Program-made: the position numbers and the translations under genes
Notes under the pieces: model-generated
Told to the model about the DNA's origin: nothing
Database searches by the model: none
The model's input: the letters and a program-made list of their open reading frames with translations, nothing else
NCBI GenBank assembly: GCA_030655135.1
Contig: JAURWC010000084.1
Coordinates: 248,001 to 312,000 of the forward strand
DNA length: 64,000 nt
Direction of reading: 5' to 3'
DNA from: Hyphomicrobiaceae bacterium
Lineage (GTDB): Bacteria; Pseudomonadota; Alphaproteobacteria; Rhizobiales; Hyphomicrobiaceae
Shown: piece after piece, positions 1 to 8,763 of the stretch
Layout: every line of letters begins with the position of its first letter
How positions within the stretch are numbered: the stretch's first letter is position 1

Positions 1-690
1 GCCACTTACGGGAAGCTTGTGGCGAACCCCGCGGTCGGCGCGACGCGCGTCCGCCCGCAGGAGCCGCCCCCTCGTGCTGCCCGCCGCGTCGCGCTGGAAG
101 ACCCGCGCGCCGGCAAGGCATCGCTCCACCGCGATTACATTGCGCCCAGCTACGTCACCGCCACACCAGGAGAGGCAGAAGCGCTCGACCTGATGGGCAA
201 GATCCTCGCTGAAGGCGCCACAAGCCGCCTTTACAAGAAGCTTGTCGTCGAAGACAAGGTCGCCTCGTCGGCCGGAGGCAGCTACGAAGGCTCCGGTCTC
301 GATAGCGGCAAGATATCGCTCTACGCCATCGCCGCCGACGGCGTCGACCTCGGCAAGGTCGAAGCCTCGATGGATGCCGCGATTGCCGAAATCCGCGCCA
401 ATGGCGTGACAGATGCCGAGCTACAGCGCTCCAAGAACAGCAATATCGCCGCCTACACCTACGAGAGCGACAACCAGATGACGTTGGCTCGCCGCTATGG
501 CTGGTCGCTGTCTCTTGGCCGCTCGATCGAGCAGATCGAGAACTGGCCGGACGCGATCGCAAAGGTGAGTGCCGAGGACGTTAAAAAAGCGGCTGCTCGC
601 TATCTCGACGTCCGTGGCTCCGTAACCGGTACGCTCACCCCGTCAGAGGCCGCCGTGCAGGCTCAGGCCCCGGCGAAAACGCGCTCTTGA
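1..690 (+). CDS. M16 family zinc peptidase, C-terminal part (5' end outside window)
   Basis: The reading frame is open from base 1 and ends with TGA at 688-690, so only the last 229 residues are present. They match the C-terminal half of an M16 (pitrilysin/processing-peptidase) protein: the substrate-clamping segment GATSRLYKKLV and the following Tyr-containing strand correspond to the Arg/Tyr pair of M16 C-domains. The HxxEH zinc motif expected in the N-terminal half lies outside the window, so catalytic competence cannot be judged. The next gene encodes a second M16 protein starting 35 bp downstream. Such tandem pairs normally form a catalytic/non-catalytic heterodimer in the periplasm. Family assignment is firm; the substrate is unknown. 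Confidence 0.85.
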   Translation, partial: ATYGKLVANPAVGATRVRPQEPPPRAARRVALEDPRAGKASLHRDYIAPSYVTATPGEAEALDLMGKILAEGATSRLYKKLVVEDKVASSAGGSYEGSGLDSGKISLYAIAADGVDLGKVEASMDAAIAEIRANGVTDAELQRSKNSNIAAYTYESDNQMTLARRYGWSLSLGRSIEQIENWPDAIAKVSAEDVKKAAARYLDVRGSVTGTLTPSEAAVQAQAPAKTRS

Positions 691-725
691 ACATGAATCC
701 GGCAAATGTCATCGGAAGGTCAGAC

Positions 726-2180
726 ATGACAATGCGCCATCTGTGCCGCACACTTGCACGTCTCGGCCCCGCCTTTAGAAATGTGGGCCTCCGATTTGAC
801 GTTGCCGCCCTCGCCGCGGCCTTCGCTTTCATAACTGTCGCCAGCACTGGGCCCGCAAACGCCATGAAAATCCAAACCATTAAGAGCCCCGGCGGTATTG
901 AAGCCTGGCTCGTCGAAGAACACTCCGTTCCGCTGATGGCGTTGCGCTACTCGTTCGAAGGCGGCAACGCGCAAGACCCCGCGGGCAAGGAAGGCCTTGC
1001 CAACTTCATGACGGCGATGATGGACGAGGGCGCGGGCGATCTGGACTCCGCAGCCTATCAGGAGAAGATGGAAGAGCTGTCTTTCCGCATGTCGTTCGAC
1101 GACACGCGCGACGCCTTCTACGGCAGCTTCGAGACGCTCACCACCAATCGCGCCGACACGCTGGCGATGCTGAAGCTCGCCATTAACCAACCCCGCTTCG
1201 ACAAGGACGCAGTTGACCGCATTCGCGCACAGCTGCAGGCCAATCTCGCGTATGCTGCCCGCGATCCGGAAAAGACCGCCTTCAAGGAATGGTTCGCCAC
1301 CGCGTTCGCCGGCCACGCCTACGGGCGTCCCTCGTCCGGAACTGAAGCGTCTCTGGCAGCCATCACGCGTGACGATCTGGAAGCCTACCGCAAGGCGAAC
1401 TTCGGCAAGAACAATCTCAAGGTCGTCGCCGTCGGCGACATCACCGCCGAGGAACTGGGCAAACTGCTCGACGACGTCTTCGGCGCGCTCCCCGAAAAAT
1501 CGCAGCTGCAGCCGGTCGACATGACCGCGCCGATCAAGGGCGGCAAGGAACAGCTGGTCGAAATGGCCGTGCCGCAAGCCGTCGCCGTCTTCGGCCTTGG
1601 CGCCATGCCGCGCAAGGATCCCGACTTCATGGCCGCCTTCCTGATCAACCAGATCGTCGGCGGTGGCGGCTTTGCCTCCTCGTTGATGGAAGAGGTCCGC
1701 GAAAAGCGCGGCCTGGCCTACTCCGTCTACAGTTTCATCCAGCCTTATCACCACGCTTCGATCTTTACAGGCGGCGTGGCGACGAAGGCCGAAGCCATCG
1801 ACCAGTCTCTCGACGTCATCAAGTCTGAACTGAAGCGCATGGCCGACAATGGCCCCACGCAGGACCAGTTCGACAATGCCAAGAAGTACCTCGTCGGCTC
1901 CTACGCCCTGCGCTTCGACACCAACGCCAAGATCGCCAGTCAGCTGCTGGCCTTGTTCGAGGACGGCTTCGGCCCCGAGTATGTCGACCAGCGCAATGCG
2001 CAGATCGAAGCCATCACCATGGACGACGCCAAGCGCGTCGCAAAGCGTCTGCTGGCCAACCCGGACCTGATCATCACGGTCGTCGGTCCCAAGCCTGACC
2101 CGGCAAAGAAAGCCGCTGTCGCCCCCGTCGTCCAGAAGCCGGCGGCCGCAAAATCAGCACCGGCTGAAGCGCCGCTGTAA
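726..2180 (+). CDS. M16 family peptidase-like protein, probable non-catalytic subunit
   Basis: 484 residues. The start is ATG 726 because GGAAGG at 714-719 lies 6 bp upstream; an upstream ATG at 693 lacks such a site. The first ~45 residues are a long signal-like segment with a hydrophobic stretch (VAALAAAFAFITVAS) ending near GPANA, so export is likely. The M16 fold follows. The canonical HxxEH zinc motif is missing: the equivalent position reads LANFMTAMMDEG. The C-domain Arg/Tyr element (EVREKRGLAYSVYSF) is intact. Known M16 pairs consist of one HxxEH subunit and one such substrate-clamping partner; the upstream gene is the likely partner. The C-terminus is Ala/Pro/Lys rich. Confidence 0.85.
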   Translation: MTMRHLCRTLARLGPAFRNVGLRFDVAALAAAFAFITVASTGPANAMKIQTIKSPGGIEAWLVEEHSVPLMALRYSFEGGNAQDPAGKEGLANFMTAMMDEGAGDLDSAAYQEKMEELSFRMSFDDTRDAFYGSFETLTTNRADTLAMLKLAINQPRFDKDAVDRIRAQLQANLAYAARDPEKTAFKEWFATAFAGHAYGRPSSGTEASLAAITRDDLEAYRKANFGKNNLKVVAVGDITAEELGKLLDDVFGALPEKSQLQPVDMTAPIKGGKEQLVEMAVPQAVAVFGLGAMPRKDPDFMAAFLINQIVGGGGFASSLMEEVREKRGLAYSVYSFIQPYHHASIFTGGVATKAEAIDQSLDVIKSELKRMADNGPTQDQFDNAKKYLVGSYALRFDTNAKIASQLLALFEDGFGPEYVDQRNAQIEAITMDDAKRVAKRLLANPDLIITVVGPKPDPAKKAAVAPVVQKPAAAKSAPAEAPL

Positions 2181-2213
2181 CAGACAGCGCGCAATGCCAT
2201 TGACCGTTTACCA

Positions 2214-2246
2214 AGCGCCTGCCGCAACCCGCGGCGGGCGCTTTGC
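2214..2246 (+). terminator. Probable intrinsic terminator after the M16 pair
   Basis: Stem 2214-2225 with 2231-2242 (12 bp, one G-T wobble, 5-nt loop), very GC rich, followed by TTTGCGTTT. It lies 33 bp after the stop of the second M16 gene and before pgi. Confidence 0.6.
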
Positions 2247-2345
2247 GTTTGTCATTGATCTTCCCGCTTACAACGGCTTGCATCAGCGCTAGAACGTCAC
2301 AATTCTTAGCCGCATCACGCAGCCGGCTTGCTCCAAGAGGTCTCG

Positions 2346-3707
2346 ATGTCGTCCACCGCCGCCAAGCCGAAAACATCTGTCGCAATCGCGCCCTATATCC
2401 AGTCTGTCGAGGGTTGCCGCAAGGAAGCGATCGGCAAGCACGGCCTGTCCGACCGGCTCTACGATCGCTACACGGGCCAACTGTCGGACGAACTGGCGCG
2501 CATGAAAACCAAGTACCGCGGCAAGGCGTTGGCGATACTGCGCATCGCCGAAGACACTAAGGACATCGACGAGGCGCAAGCTGCGCTCGCCAAGCTGTCG
2601 CAAGGCGCCGAGACGATCGTGTTCTTCGGCACCGGCGGCTCGGGCCTCGGCGGCCAGACGCTCGCCCAGTTCGGCGGCTGGAACATTCCCGGCGTCTGCC
2701 CCAAGCCGGCGAAAGGTCGCCCCCGCGTCCGCTTCTACGACAACCTCGACGGCCACACGCTCGGCAGCGCTCTGAAATCGCTCGATCTCGCCAAGACGCG
2801 CTTCGTCGTTACCTCGAAGTCTGGTGGCACGTCTGAAACGCTGGCGCAGGCCATCACCGCGCTGACGGCAATCCAGGACGCCGGCCTCGGCGACAAGATT
2901 CCCTCGCTCTTCCTCGGCATCACCGAGCCGGCCGCCAAGGGCAAAGCCAACGGCCTGCGTGCCCTATTCGAAGAACTGAAAATTCCGCTGCTGGAGCATC
3001 ATACCGGCATCGGCGGGCGCTTCTCCTGCCTCACCAACGTCGGCCTGCTGCCGGCCATGGCCCGCGGCCTCGACGCCCACGAGATTCGCGCCGGCGCCCG
3101 CGAAGTCGTCGACGCCATGATGGCTGCCAAGACGCCCCGCGAGTTCGCGCCCTGCATCGGCGCCGCCGTCGCCATCGCCTTGTCGAAAGAAAAGGACGTC
3201 CGCACACTCGTGCTGATGCCTTACGCCGACCGTCTCGCCCGCCTGGCGGATTGGTACGTTCAGCTATGGGCCGAAAGCCTCGGCAAGAAGGGCGAAGGGA
3301 CAAGTGCCATCGGCGCGCTCGGCCCGCTCGACCAGCACAGCCAGCTGCAGCTTTTTATGGACGGCCCGCGCGAGATCTACGTCACCATCATCCGCACCGC
3401 GACCGAGGGTGCCGGCCCCGTCATCGACAAGGCCATGGCCAAGACTGCCGGCATCGGCTTCATGGGCGGCCGCGCCATCGGTGACGTCGTCGACGCGCAA
3501 TCGCGTGCCGTGGCCGACGCCCTGCGCGAAGCCGGCCGCCCGGTACGCACGTTCGACCTGCCCGAGATGAGCGAGCGCGCCATCGGCGCTCTGCTGATGC
3601 ACTTCATGCTGGAAACGATCTTCGCCGGCAGCCTTCTCGGCATCGACCCCTTCGACCAGCCCGCCGTCGAACTCGCAAAGAAGCTGACGAAAGAACGGCT
3701 GGCGTAA
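2346..3707 (+). CDS. pgi: Glucose-6-phosphate isomerase
   Basis: 453 residues. The start ATG 2346 has AAGAGG at 2335-2340, 5 bp upstream; a start 18 bp earlier has no such site. The protein interconverts glucose-6-phosphate and fructose-6-phosphate in the cytoplasm. It has two SIS sugar-isomerase lobes: FFGTGGSGLGGQ near residue 100, and the phosphate-binding serine cluster TSKSGGTSETLAQ near residue 160. The later GTSAIGALGPLDQHSQLQ segment matches the conserved PGI region that carries a catalytic histidine. It is shorter than the ~550-residue enterobacterial enzyme but in the range of the compact alphaproteobacterial form. It stands alone between the M16 pair and a small hypothetical gene. 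Confidence 0.9.
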   Translation: MSSTAAKPKTSVAIAPYIQSVEGCRKEAIGKHGLSDRLYDRYTGQLSDELARMKTKYRGKALAILRIAEDTKDIDEAQAALAKLSQGAETIVFFGTGGSGLGGQTLAQFGGWNIPGVCPKPAKGRPRVRFYDNLDGHTLGSALKSLDLAKTRFVVTSKSGGTSETLAQAITALTAIQDAGLGDKIPSLFLGITEPAAKGKANGLRALFEELKIPLLEHHTGIGGRFSCLTNVGLLPAMARGLDAHEIRAGAREVVDAMMAAKTPREFAPCIGAAVAIALSKEKDVRTLVLMPYADRLARLADWYVQLWAESLGKKGEGTSAIGALGPLDQHSQLQLFMDGPREIYVTIIRTATEGAGPVIDKAMAKTAGIGFMGGRAIGDVVDAQSRAVADALREAGRPVRTFDLPEMSERAIGALLMHFMLETIFAGSLLGIDPFDQPAVELAKKLTKERLA

Positions 3708-3930
3708 CCGCCACGCTCAACGGATCCCTCGGTTCATTGGGGGCTGGAGTTTCGCGAGGCAGCGCGCGCGACAGCAAACAATCGTGCGCCGGCAAATAGC
3801 TTGACGCAAATACTGGCGGAAACCTGCTGCACCCCGGCAACATATCAACAGCCTCTGCTGAAGGGTCGGGAACTCTCGACGCCGTTTCTTGTTGAGCGCT
3901 TGTGCAGCGTATCAACCAGCGAGAAAGGTC

Positions 3931-4119
3931 ATGAAGCTTCTGTCCGCGTCCATCGCGATTGCCGTCCTGTCCGCAATGGGCTTCTCAGCACTTTACGATC
4001 GCGTTTTAAATGGCCCCTCAGTATCGGTGGCCGAGCGCTTTACCGACAATCCCAACGAGACCGCCCAAGGCGATCCAACCTGGGCTTCAAGGTGGAGCGC
4101 TGCTGGTGCCAGAATTTGA
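3931..4119 (+). CDS. Small hypothetical protein with N-terminal hydrophobic segment
   Basis: 62 residues from ATG 3931, preceded by AGAAAGG at 3922-3928. The N-terminus MKLLSASIAIAVLSAMGFSA looks like a signal peptide or a single membrane anchor; the remaining ~40 residues are polar and match nothing I recognise. It lies in the otherwise empty 3708-4143 interval, convergent with the SelT/W/H-like gene. The good Shine-Dalgarno site and start favour a real gene, but the short length leaves doubt. Confidence 0.4.
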   Translation: MKLLSASIAIAVLSAMGFSALYDRVLNGPSVSVAERFTDNPNETAQGDPTWASRWSAAGARI

Positions 4120-4143
4120 TCCGGCGGTGCGGTCTTAAACAGA

Positions 4144-4434
4144 TTAGTCTGATTGCTTGCGGTCCGCGTGACCCAGGTCTCGGTCAGGATCGATCACATC
4201 GCGCACGAGCTGCTTGAGCTTTGCGGCGTCGGGAAATCCGCCGTCGCGCTTACGCTGCCAGATCAACTGGCCGTTGCACGTGACTTCAAAGATTCCGCCC
4301 GTGCCCGGAACCAGTACGACCTCGCCGAGATCGGCGCCGAACGTTGACAGCAGTTCCTGCGCCATCCAGCCCGCACGCAGCAGCCACTGGCATTGCGTGC
4401 AGTACGTGATGCGGATGGAAGGTTTGCCGCTCAT
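4144..4434 (-). CDS. SelT/SelW/SelH family thioredoxin-fold protein (Cys form)
   Basis: 96 residues. The N-terminus carries the Rdx-family CxxC motif (Cys12-Thr-Gln-Cys15) right after the first beta strand, where selenoproteins of this family have CxxU. The segment GTGGIFEVTCNGQLIWQRKRDGGFPD is the characteristic second half, which ends in a Phe-Pro pair. The size matches the family (~90-100). The members are thought to be thiol-based redox proteins; the physiological partner is unknown. It lies downstream of acs on the same strand, separated by the paired palindromic element at 4471-4563. Confidence 0.8.
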   Translation of the reverse strand: MSGKPSIRITYCTQCQWLLRAGWMAQELLSTFGADLGEVVLVPGTGGIFEVTCNGQLIWQRKRDGGFPDAAKLKQLVRDVIDPDRDLGHADRKQSD

Positions 4435-4470
4435 GTTTCAAGTGATCCCGATGTATAGCAACCGCAATAA

Positions 4471-4563
4471 GGGGTCAGACCTCGGTCTGACCCCTCGCGA
4501 GATCCGTTGAATTGATCACGCGGCTTGCGCCGTCGAACCAGGGTCAGACCGAGGTCTGACCCT
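4471..4563. repeat. Paired palindromic repeat (REP/BIME-like), copy A
   Basis: Two copies of one palindrome in inverted orientation flank a 45-nt spacer. Copy 1 (4471-4494) has 11-bp perfect arms around TC; copy 2 (4540-4563) has 11-bp perfect arms around GA. Arms are GGGTCAGACC and GGTCTGACCC. Each copy can fold alone, and the two can pair with each other. The element sits 3 bp from the acs stop codon, so it could also act as a 3'-end structure for acs mRNA. Related pairs lie at 20351-20436 and 61065-61159. Confidence 0.8.
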
Positions 4564-4566
4564 AAA

Positions 4567-6531
4567 CTAGGCCGCCGCTTCGCCAGCGGCCTTCTTGTTC
4601 TGCCGGTTGCTGATCAGGTCATCTACCACGGCCGGTTCGGCCAGCGTCGAGGTATCACCCAAGTTCGAGAAATCGTCCTCGGCGATCTTGCGCAGGATGC
4701 GGCGCATGATTTTGCCGGACCGCGTCTTGGGCAAACCTGGCGCGAACTGGATCTTGTCCGGCGAGGCGATCGGTCCGATCTCGCGGCGCACGTGCGCCAC
4801 CAGTTCCTTGCGCAGCGCGTCGTCGCCCTTCTCCCCGGCGTTGAGCGTTACGTAGCAGTAAATGCCCTGGCCCTTGAGGTCGTGCGGATAGCCCACGACC
4901 GCCGCCTCCGCCACGTTGGGATGCGCCACCAGCGCGCTCTCAACTTCTGCCGTGCCCATACGATGGCCCGACACGTTGATCACGTCGTCGACGCGGCCCG
5001 TGATCCAGTAGTAGCCATCCTCGTCGCGGCGGCAGCCGTCGCCCGTGAAGTACATGCCCGGATACGTCGAGTAGTACGCCTGTACGTAGCGTTCGTGATC
5101 CTTGTAGAGCGTGCGGAACTGCCCCGGCCAGCTGTCGAGGATGACGAGGTTGCCGTTCGTCGCGCCCTCAAGGATCGTACCTTTGTCGTCTACCAGCGCC
5201 GGCTGCACGCCGAAGAACGGCGTCGTCGCCGAGCCCGGCTTCAACGCCGTGGCGCCTGGCAGCGGCGTAATCAGGATGCCGCCCGTCTCCGTCTGCCACC
5301 ACGTATCGACGATGGGGCAGCGCTGTTCGCCAACGACCCGGTGATACCACTCCCACGCTTCCGGATTGATCGGCTCGCCCACCGAGCCGAGCAAACGCAG
5401 CGACTTGCGGCTCGACTTCTTGACGAGTTCGTCGCCGGCGCCCATCAGCGCGCGAATGGCCGTGGGTGCCGTGTAGAACGTGTTGACCTTCCATTTGTCG
5501 ACCACGTCCCAGAAGCGCGAAGCGCTTGGATAGTTCGGAATGCCCTCGAACATGAGTGTCGTGGCGCCGTTGGCGAGCGGCCCGTAGACAATGTAGCTGT
5601 GGCCTGTCACCCAGCCCACGTCCGCCGTGCACCAGTAGATGTCGCCGTCGTGATAGTCGAACACGTACTGATGCGTCATCGACGCGTAGACGAGATAGCC
5701 GCCCGTCGTATGCACCACGCCCTTCGGTTTACCCGTAGAACCCGAGGTGTACAGAATGAACAGCGGATCTTCCGCGTTCATTTCTTCCGGCTTGCAGTCG
5801 GCGGAGACTTTGGCGACTTCGTCGTCGTACCAAAGGTCGCGGCCGCTCTCCATCGCCACCTCGTTCTTCGTACGGCGAACGACGAGCACCTTCTCGCCAC
5901 CCTTCGCAACCTTGCTCAACGCTTCGTCGGCATTCTTCTTCAGCGGAACGGCCTTGCCGCCGCGCATGCTCTCATTCGCCGTGATGATGAACTTGCTCTC
6001 GGCATCCTCAATGCGGCTGGCAAGGCTATCTGGTGAGAAGCCGCCGAACACGATCGAATGCACCGCACCCAGCCGCGTGCACGCCAGCATCGCGTAGGCC
6101 GCTTCCGGGATCATCGGCAGATACAGCGTAACGCGATCGCCCTTCTTGACGCCGTGCGCCTTCATCACGTTGGCGAGTTTGCACACGCGCTCATGCAGCT
6201 GCTTGTAGGTGATCTGCTCGTCGGTATCCGGGCTGTCACCTTCCCAGATGATCGCCACCTGATCGCCGCGCGTTGCCAGATGCCGGTCGATACAGTTGGC
6301 CGACACATTCAGCGTGCCGTCCTCGAACCATTTGATCGACACGTCGGGTGCGTCGAAGCTGGTGTTCTTGACCTTGGTGTACGGGCGGATCCAATCGAGC
6401 CGCATGCCGGCCTCCGCCCAGAAGCCATCCGGATCCTTTACGGAGCGCTCGTACTGCGTCTGATAACCGGCGTTATCCAGCCAAGCCCTGCCCGCCCATT
6501 CACTTGGCACCGGATACGTTTTGTCCGACAT
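4567..6531 (-). CDS. acs: Acetyl-CoA synthetase (AMP-forming)
   Basis: 654 residues, the standard length. It activates acetate to acetyl-AMP and then acetyl-CoA. Visible family motifs: the P-loop-like [18 protein letters not shown] (ATP/AMP binding), [28 protein letters not shown] with the adenylate-binding Asp, and the C-terminal [16 protein letters not shown], which contains the lysine that is the usual target of reversible acetylation. The start is supported by GGGAGGA 8 bp upstream. It is monocistronic or first in a unit with the SelT/W/H-like gene downstream. Control by acetylation is inferred from the motif; no dedicated acetylase is seen nearby. Confidence 0.95.
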   Translation of the reverse strand: MSDKTYPVPSEWAGRAWLDNAGYQTQYERSVKDPDGFWAEAGMRLDWIRPYTKVKNTSFDAPDVSIKWFEDGTLNVSANCIDRHLATRGDQVAIIWEGDSPDTDEQITYKQLHERVCKLANVMKAHGVKKGDRVTLYLPMIPEAAYAMLACTRLGAVHSIVFGGFSPDSLASRIEDAESKFIITANESMRGGKAVPLKKNADEALSKVAKGGEKVLVVRRTKNEVAMESGRDLWYDDEVAKVSADCKPEEMNAEDPLFILYTSGSTGKPKGVVHTTGGYLVYASMTHQYVFDYHDGDIYWCTADVGWVTGHSYIVYGPLANGATTLMFEGIPNYPSASRFWDVVDKWKVNTFYTAPTAIRALMGAGDELVKKSSRKSLRLLGSVGEPINPEAWEWYHRVVGEQRCPIVDTWWQTETGGILITPLPGATALKPGSATTPFFGVQPALVDDKGTILEGATNGNLVILDSWPGQFRTLYKDHERYVQAYYSTYPGMYFTGDGCRRDEDGYYWITGRVDDVINVSGHRMGTAEVESALVAHPNVAEAAVVGYPHDLKGQGIYCYVTLNAGEKGDDALRKELVAHVRREIGPIASPDKIQFAPGLPKTRSGKIMRRILRKIAEDDFSNLGDTSTLAEPAVVDDLISNRQNKKAAGEAAA

Positions 6532-6654
6532 GGCAGTATTCCTCCCGGATTATTGACCTTTATTGCTGTCATTATGCGGCCCGGACGCCATCGCGACAAC
6601 TGCGCCGTTGGTCGAAGGCCGCCTGTCGCAAGCCTACCGCCGGCCGACCATCCG

Positions 6655-7065
6655 TCAGACGCCCATCCAGCCGATGATCGCGCCCTGGATGAGCAGCACA
6701 CCCAGCCAATGGCCGGCGTCCAGCACTGTCAGCATAGGGCGGGCGCCCTGGAAGGCGTTGTTGACGGCTAGCGTCGTGGCGACAAACCCCATCCAGACGA
6801 AGCCGGCCGAGATCAACCCATTGCGCAGCGTGACCTGTCCGGGACCCAGGTGCCCCATCACGCCGGCCAGCACGGTTGCCATCACCAGCAGCGCCACGAA
6901 CGCGATGACGAACGGCGCGATGCTGCTGGCCTTCATGTCCTCCTCGGCCTTGCCGAGCGCGGCCATCCAGGGCTTGGCCAGCGCCCCATAGTACAGCGCG
7001 CCGAAGCCATAGCTGACGACAGCCGCAAGAACGATAGCGAGGTAGTTCGTTCCGGCAAATGCCAT
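6655..7065 (-). CDS. DUF1761 family membrane protein
   Basis: 136 residues, starting at ATG 7065 (GAGGAG just upstream); a longer frame to 7119 is unnecessary. Four hydrophobic helices are evident: YLAIVLAAVVSYGFGALYYG, SIAPFVIAFVALLVMATVLAGVMG, NGLISAGFVWMGFVATTLAV and WLGVLLIQGAIIGWMGV. This pattern, with the early GALYYGALAKPWM segment, is that of DUF1761 inner-membrane proteins, whose function is unknown. It stands between acs and the methyltransferase on the minus strand. Confidence 0.75.
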   Translation of the reverse strand: MAFAGTNYLAIVLAAVVSYGFGALYYGALAKPWMAALGKAEEDMKASSIAPFVIAFVALLVMATVLAGVMGHLGPGQVTLRNGLISAGFVWMGFVATTLAVNNAFQGARPMLTVLDAGHWLGVLLIQGAIIGWMGV

Positions 7066-7130
7066 AGGCCGCTCCTCGTATTGAGTTCGGCAGCAGCCTA
7101 ACAGATTTTTGACCCGCACCGTCGAGAAGG

Positions 7131-7152
7131 GGGCAGACCTGAGGTCTCACCC
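7131..7152. repeat. Single degenerate palindrome of the GGGTCAGACC type
   Basis: An imperfect copy of the palindrome seen at 4471, centred on AGACCT-GAGGTCT, with one arm base missing and one substituted. No inverted partner is found within about 100 bp, unlike the three paired copies. It lies 15 bp past the stop codon of the methyltransferase gene. Confidence 0.5.
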
Positions 7153-7166
7153 ATGTTGAGCGGCAG

Positions 7167-7808
7167 CTACCCCGGCCCTAGCCGCCACACCGCCGTCTGC
7201 TTGATCTCGGCGTCTTCCAGTTCGCGCGTCACCGGCACCCGGTACTCAGCCGCCTGCTTGAACCGGCCCTTGGGAAAATAACTTCGCTGCGGATCACCGA
7301 TCAACACCAGTGCGCCACCCTTGGCCGCCGCCTCGATATAGGCCGACACCGCCTCCGCAAGCGCGCGCTCATAGAATAGATCTCCGATGAGAATGACATC
7401 GGCGTCCCGTGGCGGCCCCTTCAATTGATCCTCGCTCGACGTCGCAACAGCAACGCCATTGGCTGACGCATTGAGGTCGATCGCCGCGAGCGACAACGTG
7501 TCGATATCCGACGCCAGCGCACTCAGCGCGCCGGCCTGCATCGCCGCGATGGCCGTCAGGCCCGATCCCGATCCCAGATCCAGCACCGTCTTGCCACGCA
7601 TCAGCTCCGCGTTGTCGAGCAGGTACCGTGCCAGCGCCTGCCCGCCCGCCCAGGCGAACGCCCAGAACGGCGGCGGCACGTTGATCTCGCCCAGCTCCTC
7701 TTCCGTCTTGTGCCAGATCGGCAGGCTCTCTTCCGCCAGATGCAGCTTGATTTCCGGCACCAGCGGCGGCGCCATCAGCTTGGTATTGGCGCGAATGAAC
7801 TCCGCCAT
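7167..7808 (-). CDS. Class I SAM-dependent methyltransferase (COG3897-like)
   Basis: 213 residues from ATG 7808, the start that fits family members beginning just before FIRANTKLMAPP; the frame extends to 7922, overlapping the EVE gene, so the start is not certain. The SAM-binding motif I is VLDLGSGSGLTAIAA, followed by a second acidic strand (ASDIDTLSLAAID) and motif IV-like LIGDLFYE. The latter is typical of the group related to the electron-transfer-flavoprotein/nicotinamide methyltransferases. The conserved lead-in PPPFWAFAWAGGQALARYLLD is strongly diagnostic of this group. The substrate is unknown; a protein lysine target is possible. It overlaps or abuts the EVE gene upstream, suggesting co-transcription. 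Confidence 0.75.
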   Translation of the reverse strand: MAEFIRANTKLMAPPLVPEIKLHLAEESLPIWHKTEEELGEINVPPPFWAFAWAGGQALARYLLDNAELMRGKTVLDLGSGSGLTAIAAMQAGALSALASDIDTLSLAAIDLNASANGVAVATSSEDQLKGPPRDADVILIGDLFYERALAEAVSAYIEAAAKGGALVLIGDPQRSYFPKGRFKQAAEYRVPVTRELEDAEIKQTAVWRLGPG

Positions 7809-7867
7809 CGCGCCCGGCGTCTCAAAACTCACCCAATACCAATCCTTGGCCCGCGCGTGAGCTGATC

Positions 7868-8365
7868 TCAGCGCTTGATCTTCTTTGGATCGAGTCCGCC
7901 CAAACGGCAGATCTCGTTCCACTCATCCACCGCGACAGGCTGCACCGACAGCCGCGAATTGTTCACGAGAACCATCTTGGCGAGCTTCTCGTTCGCCTTC
8001 GCCGCGTCCAGCGAATACGGCTTCGGCATCGGACGCACCGCGCGCACGTCAACACATTCCCACTTCGCATCCTTAGGATCAGGATGCACGGTCGCGATCA
8101 CCTCGAGGATACCGACAATCTCTTTGCCCTCGTTCGAATGGTAGAAGAAGCCCAGGTCTCCAACTTTCATCGCCCGCATGTTGTTGCGCGCCTGGAAGTT
8201 GCGCACCCCATCCCACGCCTCACCCTTGGCACCACGCGACACCAGCGTGTCGTACGAAAACACGTCCGGCTCCGACTTGAATAGCCAGAAGCCCGACGTC
8301 GCCTTGCCGGCTGCAGCCTTCACCGCCGGCTTGGCCGTTGTCTTCGCCGTCGCTGCTTTCGCCAT
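7868..8365 (-). CDS. EVE domain protein
   Basis: 165 residues. After an Ala/Lys/Thr-rich ~25-residue N-terminal tail comes the EVE domain (PUA-like fold): FWLFKSEPDVFSYDTL, then WDGVRNFQARNNMRAMKVGDLGFFYHSN, both hallmarks of the thymocyte-nuclear-protein-1 type. EVE domains bind modified bases in nucleic acids; the cellular ligand here is unknown. GAGGCAGG upstream supports the start. It is the first gene of a minus-strand pair with the methyltransferase. Confidence 0.85.
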   Translation of the reverse strand: MAKAATAKTTAKPAVKAAAGKATSGFWLFKSEPDVFSYDTLVSRGAKGEAWDGVRNFQARNNMRAMKVGDLGFFYHSNEGKEIVGILEVIATVHPDPKDAKWECVDVRAVRPMPKPYSLDAAKANEKLAKMVLVNNSRLSVQPVAVDEWNEICRLGGLDPKKIKR

Positions 8366-8475
8366 GTCGCCTGCCTCGCGCTCGCAACCTCACCCGAGGT
8401 CCACCGTACGCTCCGTGTCATAGCGGCACACGCCTCACGCCGTCCAGCATTGATGCCGGCGAAGTGGATGGCGTC

Positions 8476-8682
8476 ATGATGCGGGATGCTCAGAGGGCGA
8501 GGATTACGCCTGCAATCACACCACAACAATTAATCGCGTACGCCAATCGCGTTGAACTTCAGATGGCTGTCCAGGAATTCATGCAAACCAACGGGCAGCT
8601 TCCCAAGAGTATTGAATGGGTGAAAGACACCGAGCTGCCCGAAGGCACCTTTCCTGACCCCGAGGCGCTTTACCCCGGCTAG
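8476..8682 (+). CDS. Small hypothetical protein
   Basis: 68 residues from ATG 8476, ending TAG at 8680-8682. The sequence has an amphipathic stretch (QQLIAYANRVELQMAVQEFMQ) followed by an acidic, proline-containing tail. It resembles no family I can name; the helix could suit a pilin-like or regulatory peptide but this is only an impression. The ribosome binding site is weak. It occupies the middle of the 8366-8763 interval, in which I see nothing else. Confidence 0.3.
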   Translation: MMRDAQRARITPAITPQQLIAYANRVELQMAVQEFMQTNGQLPKSIEWVKDTELPEGTFPDPEALYPG

Positions 8683-8763
8683 TGACCGGTGCAGCAACAT
8701 CACATGCACGCCTTGGCGCGTATGCTAGAACGGGCCACTTGAAGCCGCACCAGGATCAAGCCC

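Noticed and set aside
720-1754. 344-codon minus-strand frame across the second M16 gene
   Set aside because: Antisense to a clearly identified protein, without ribosome site or family resemblance.
4525-6036. 503-codon frame opposite acs
   Set aside because: It lies wholly antisense to acs, has no ribosome site, and its translation is Arg/His/Ala-rich without domain features; it is a high-GC shadow frame.
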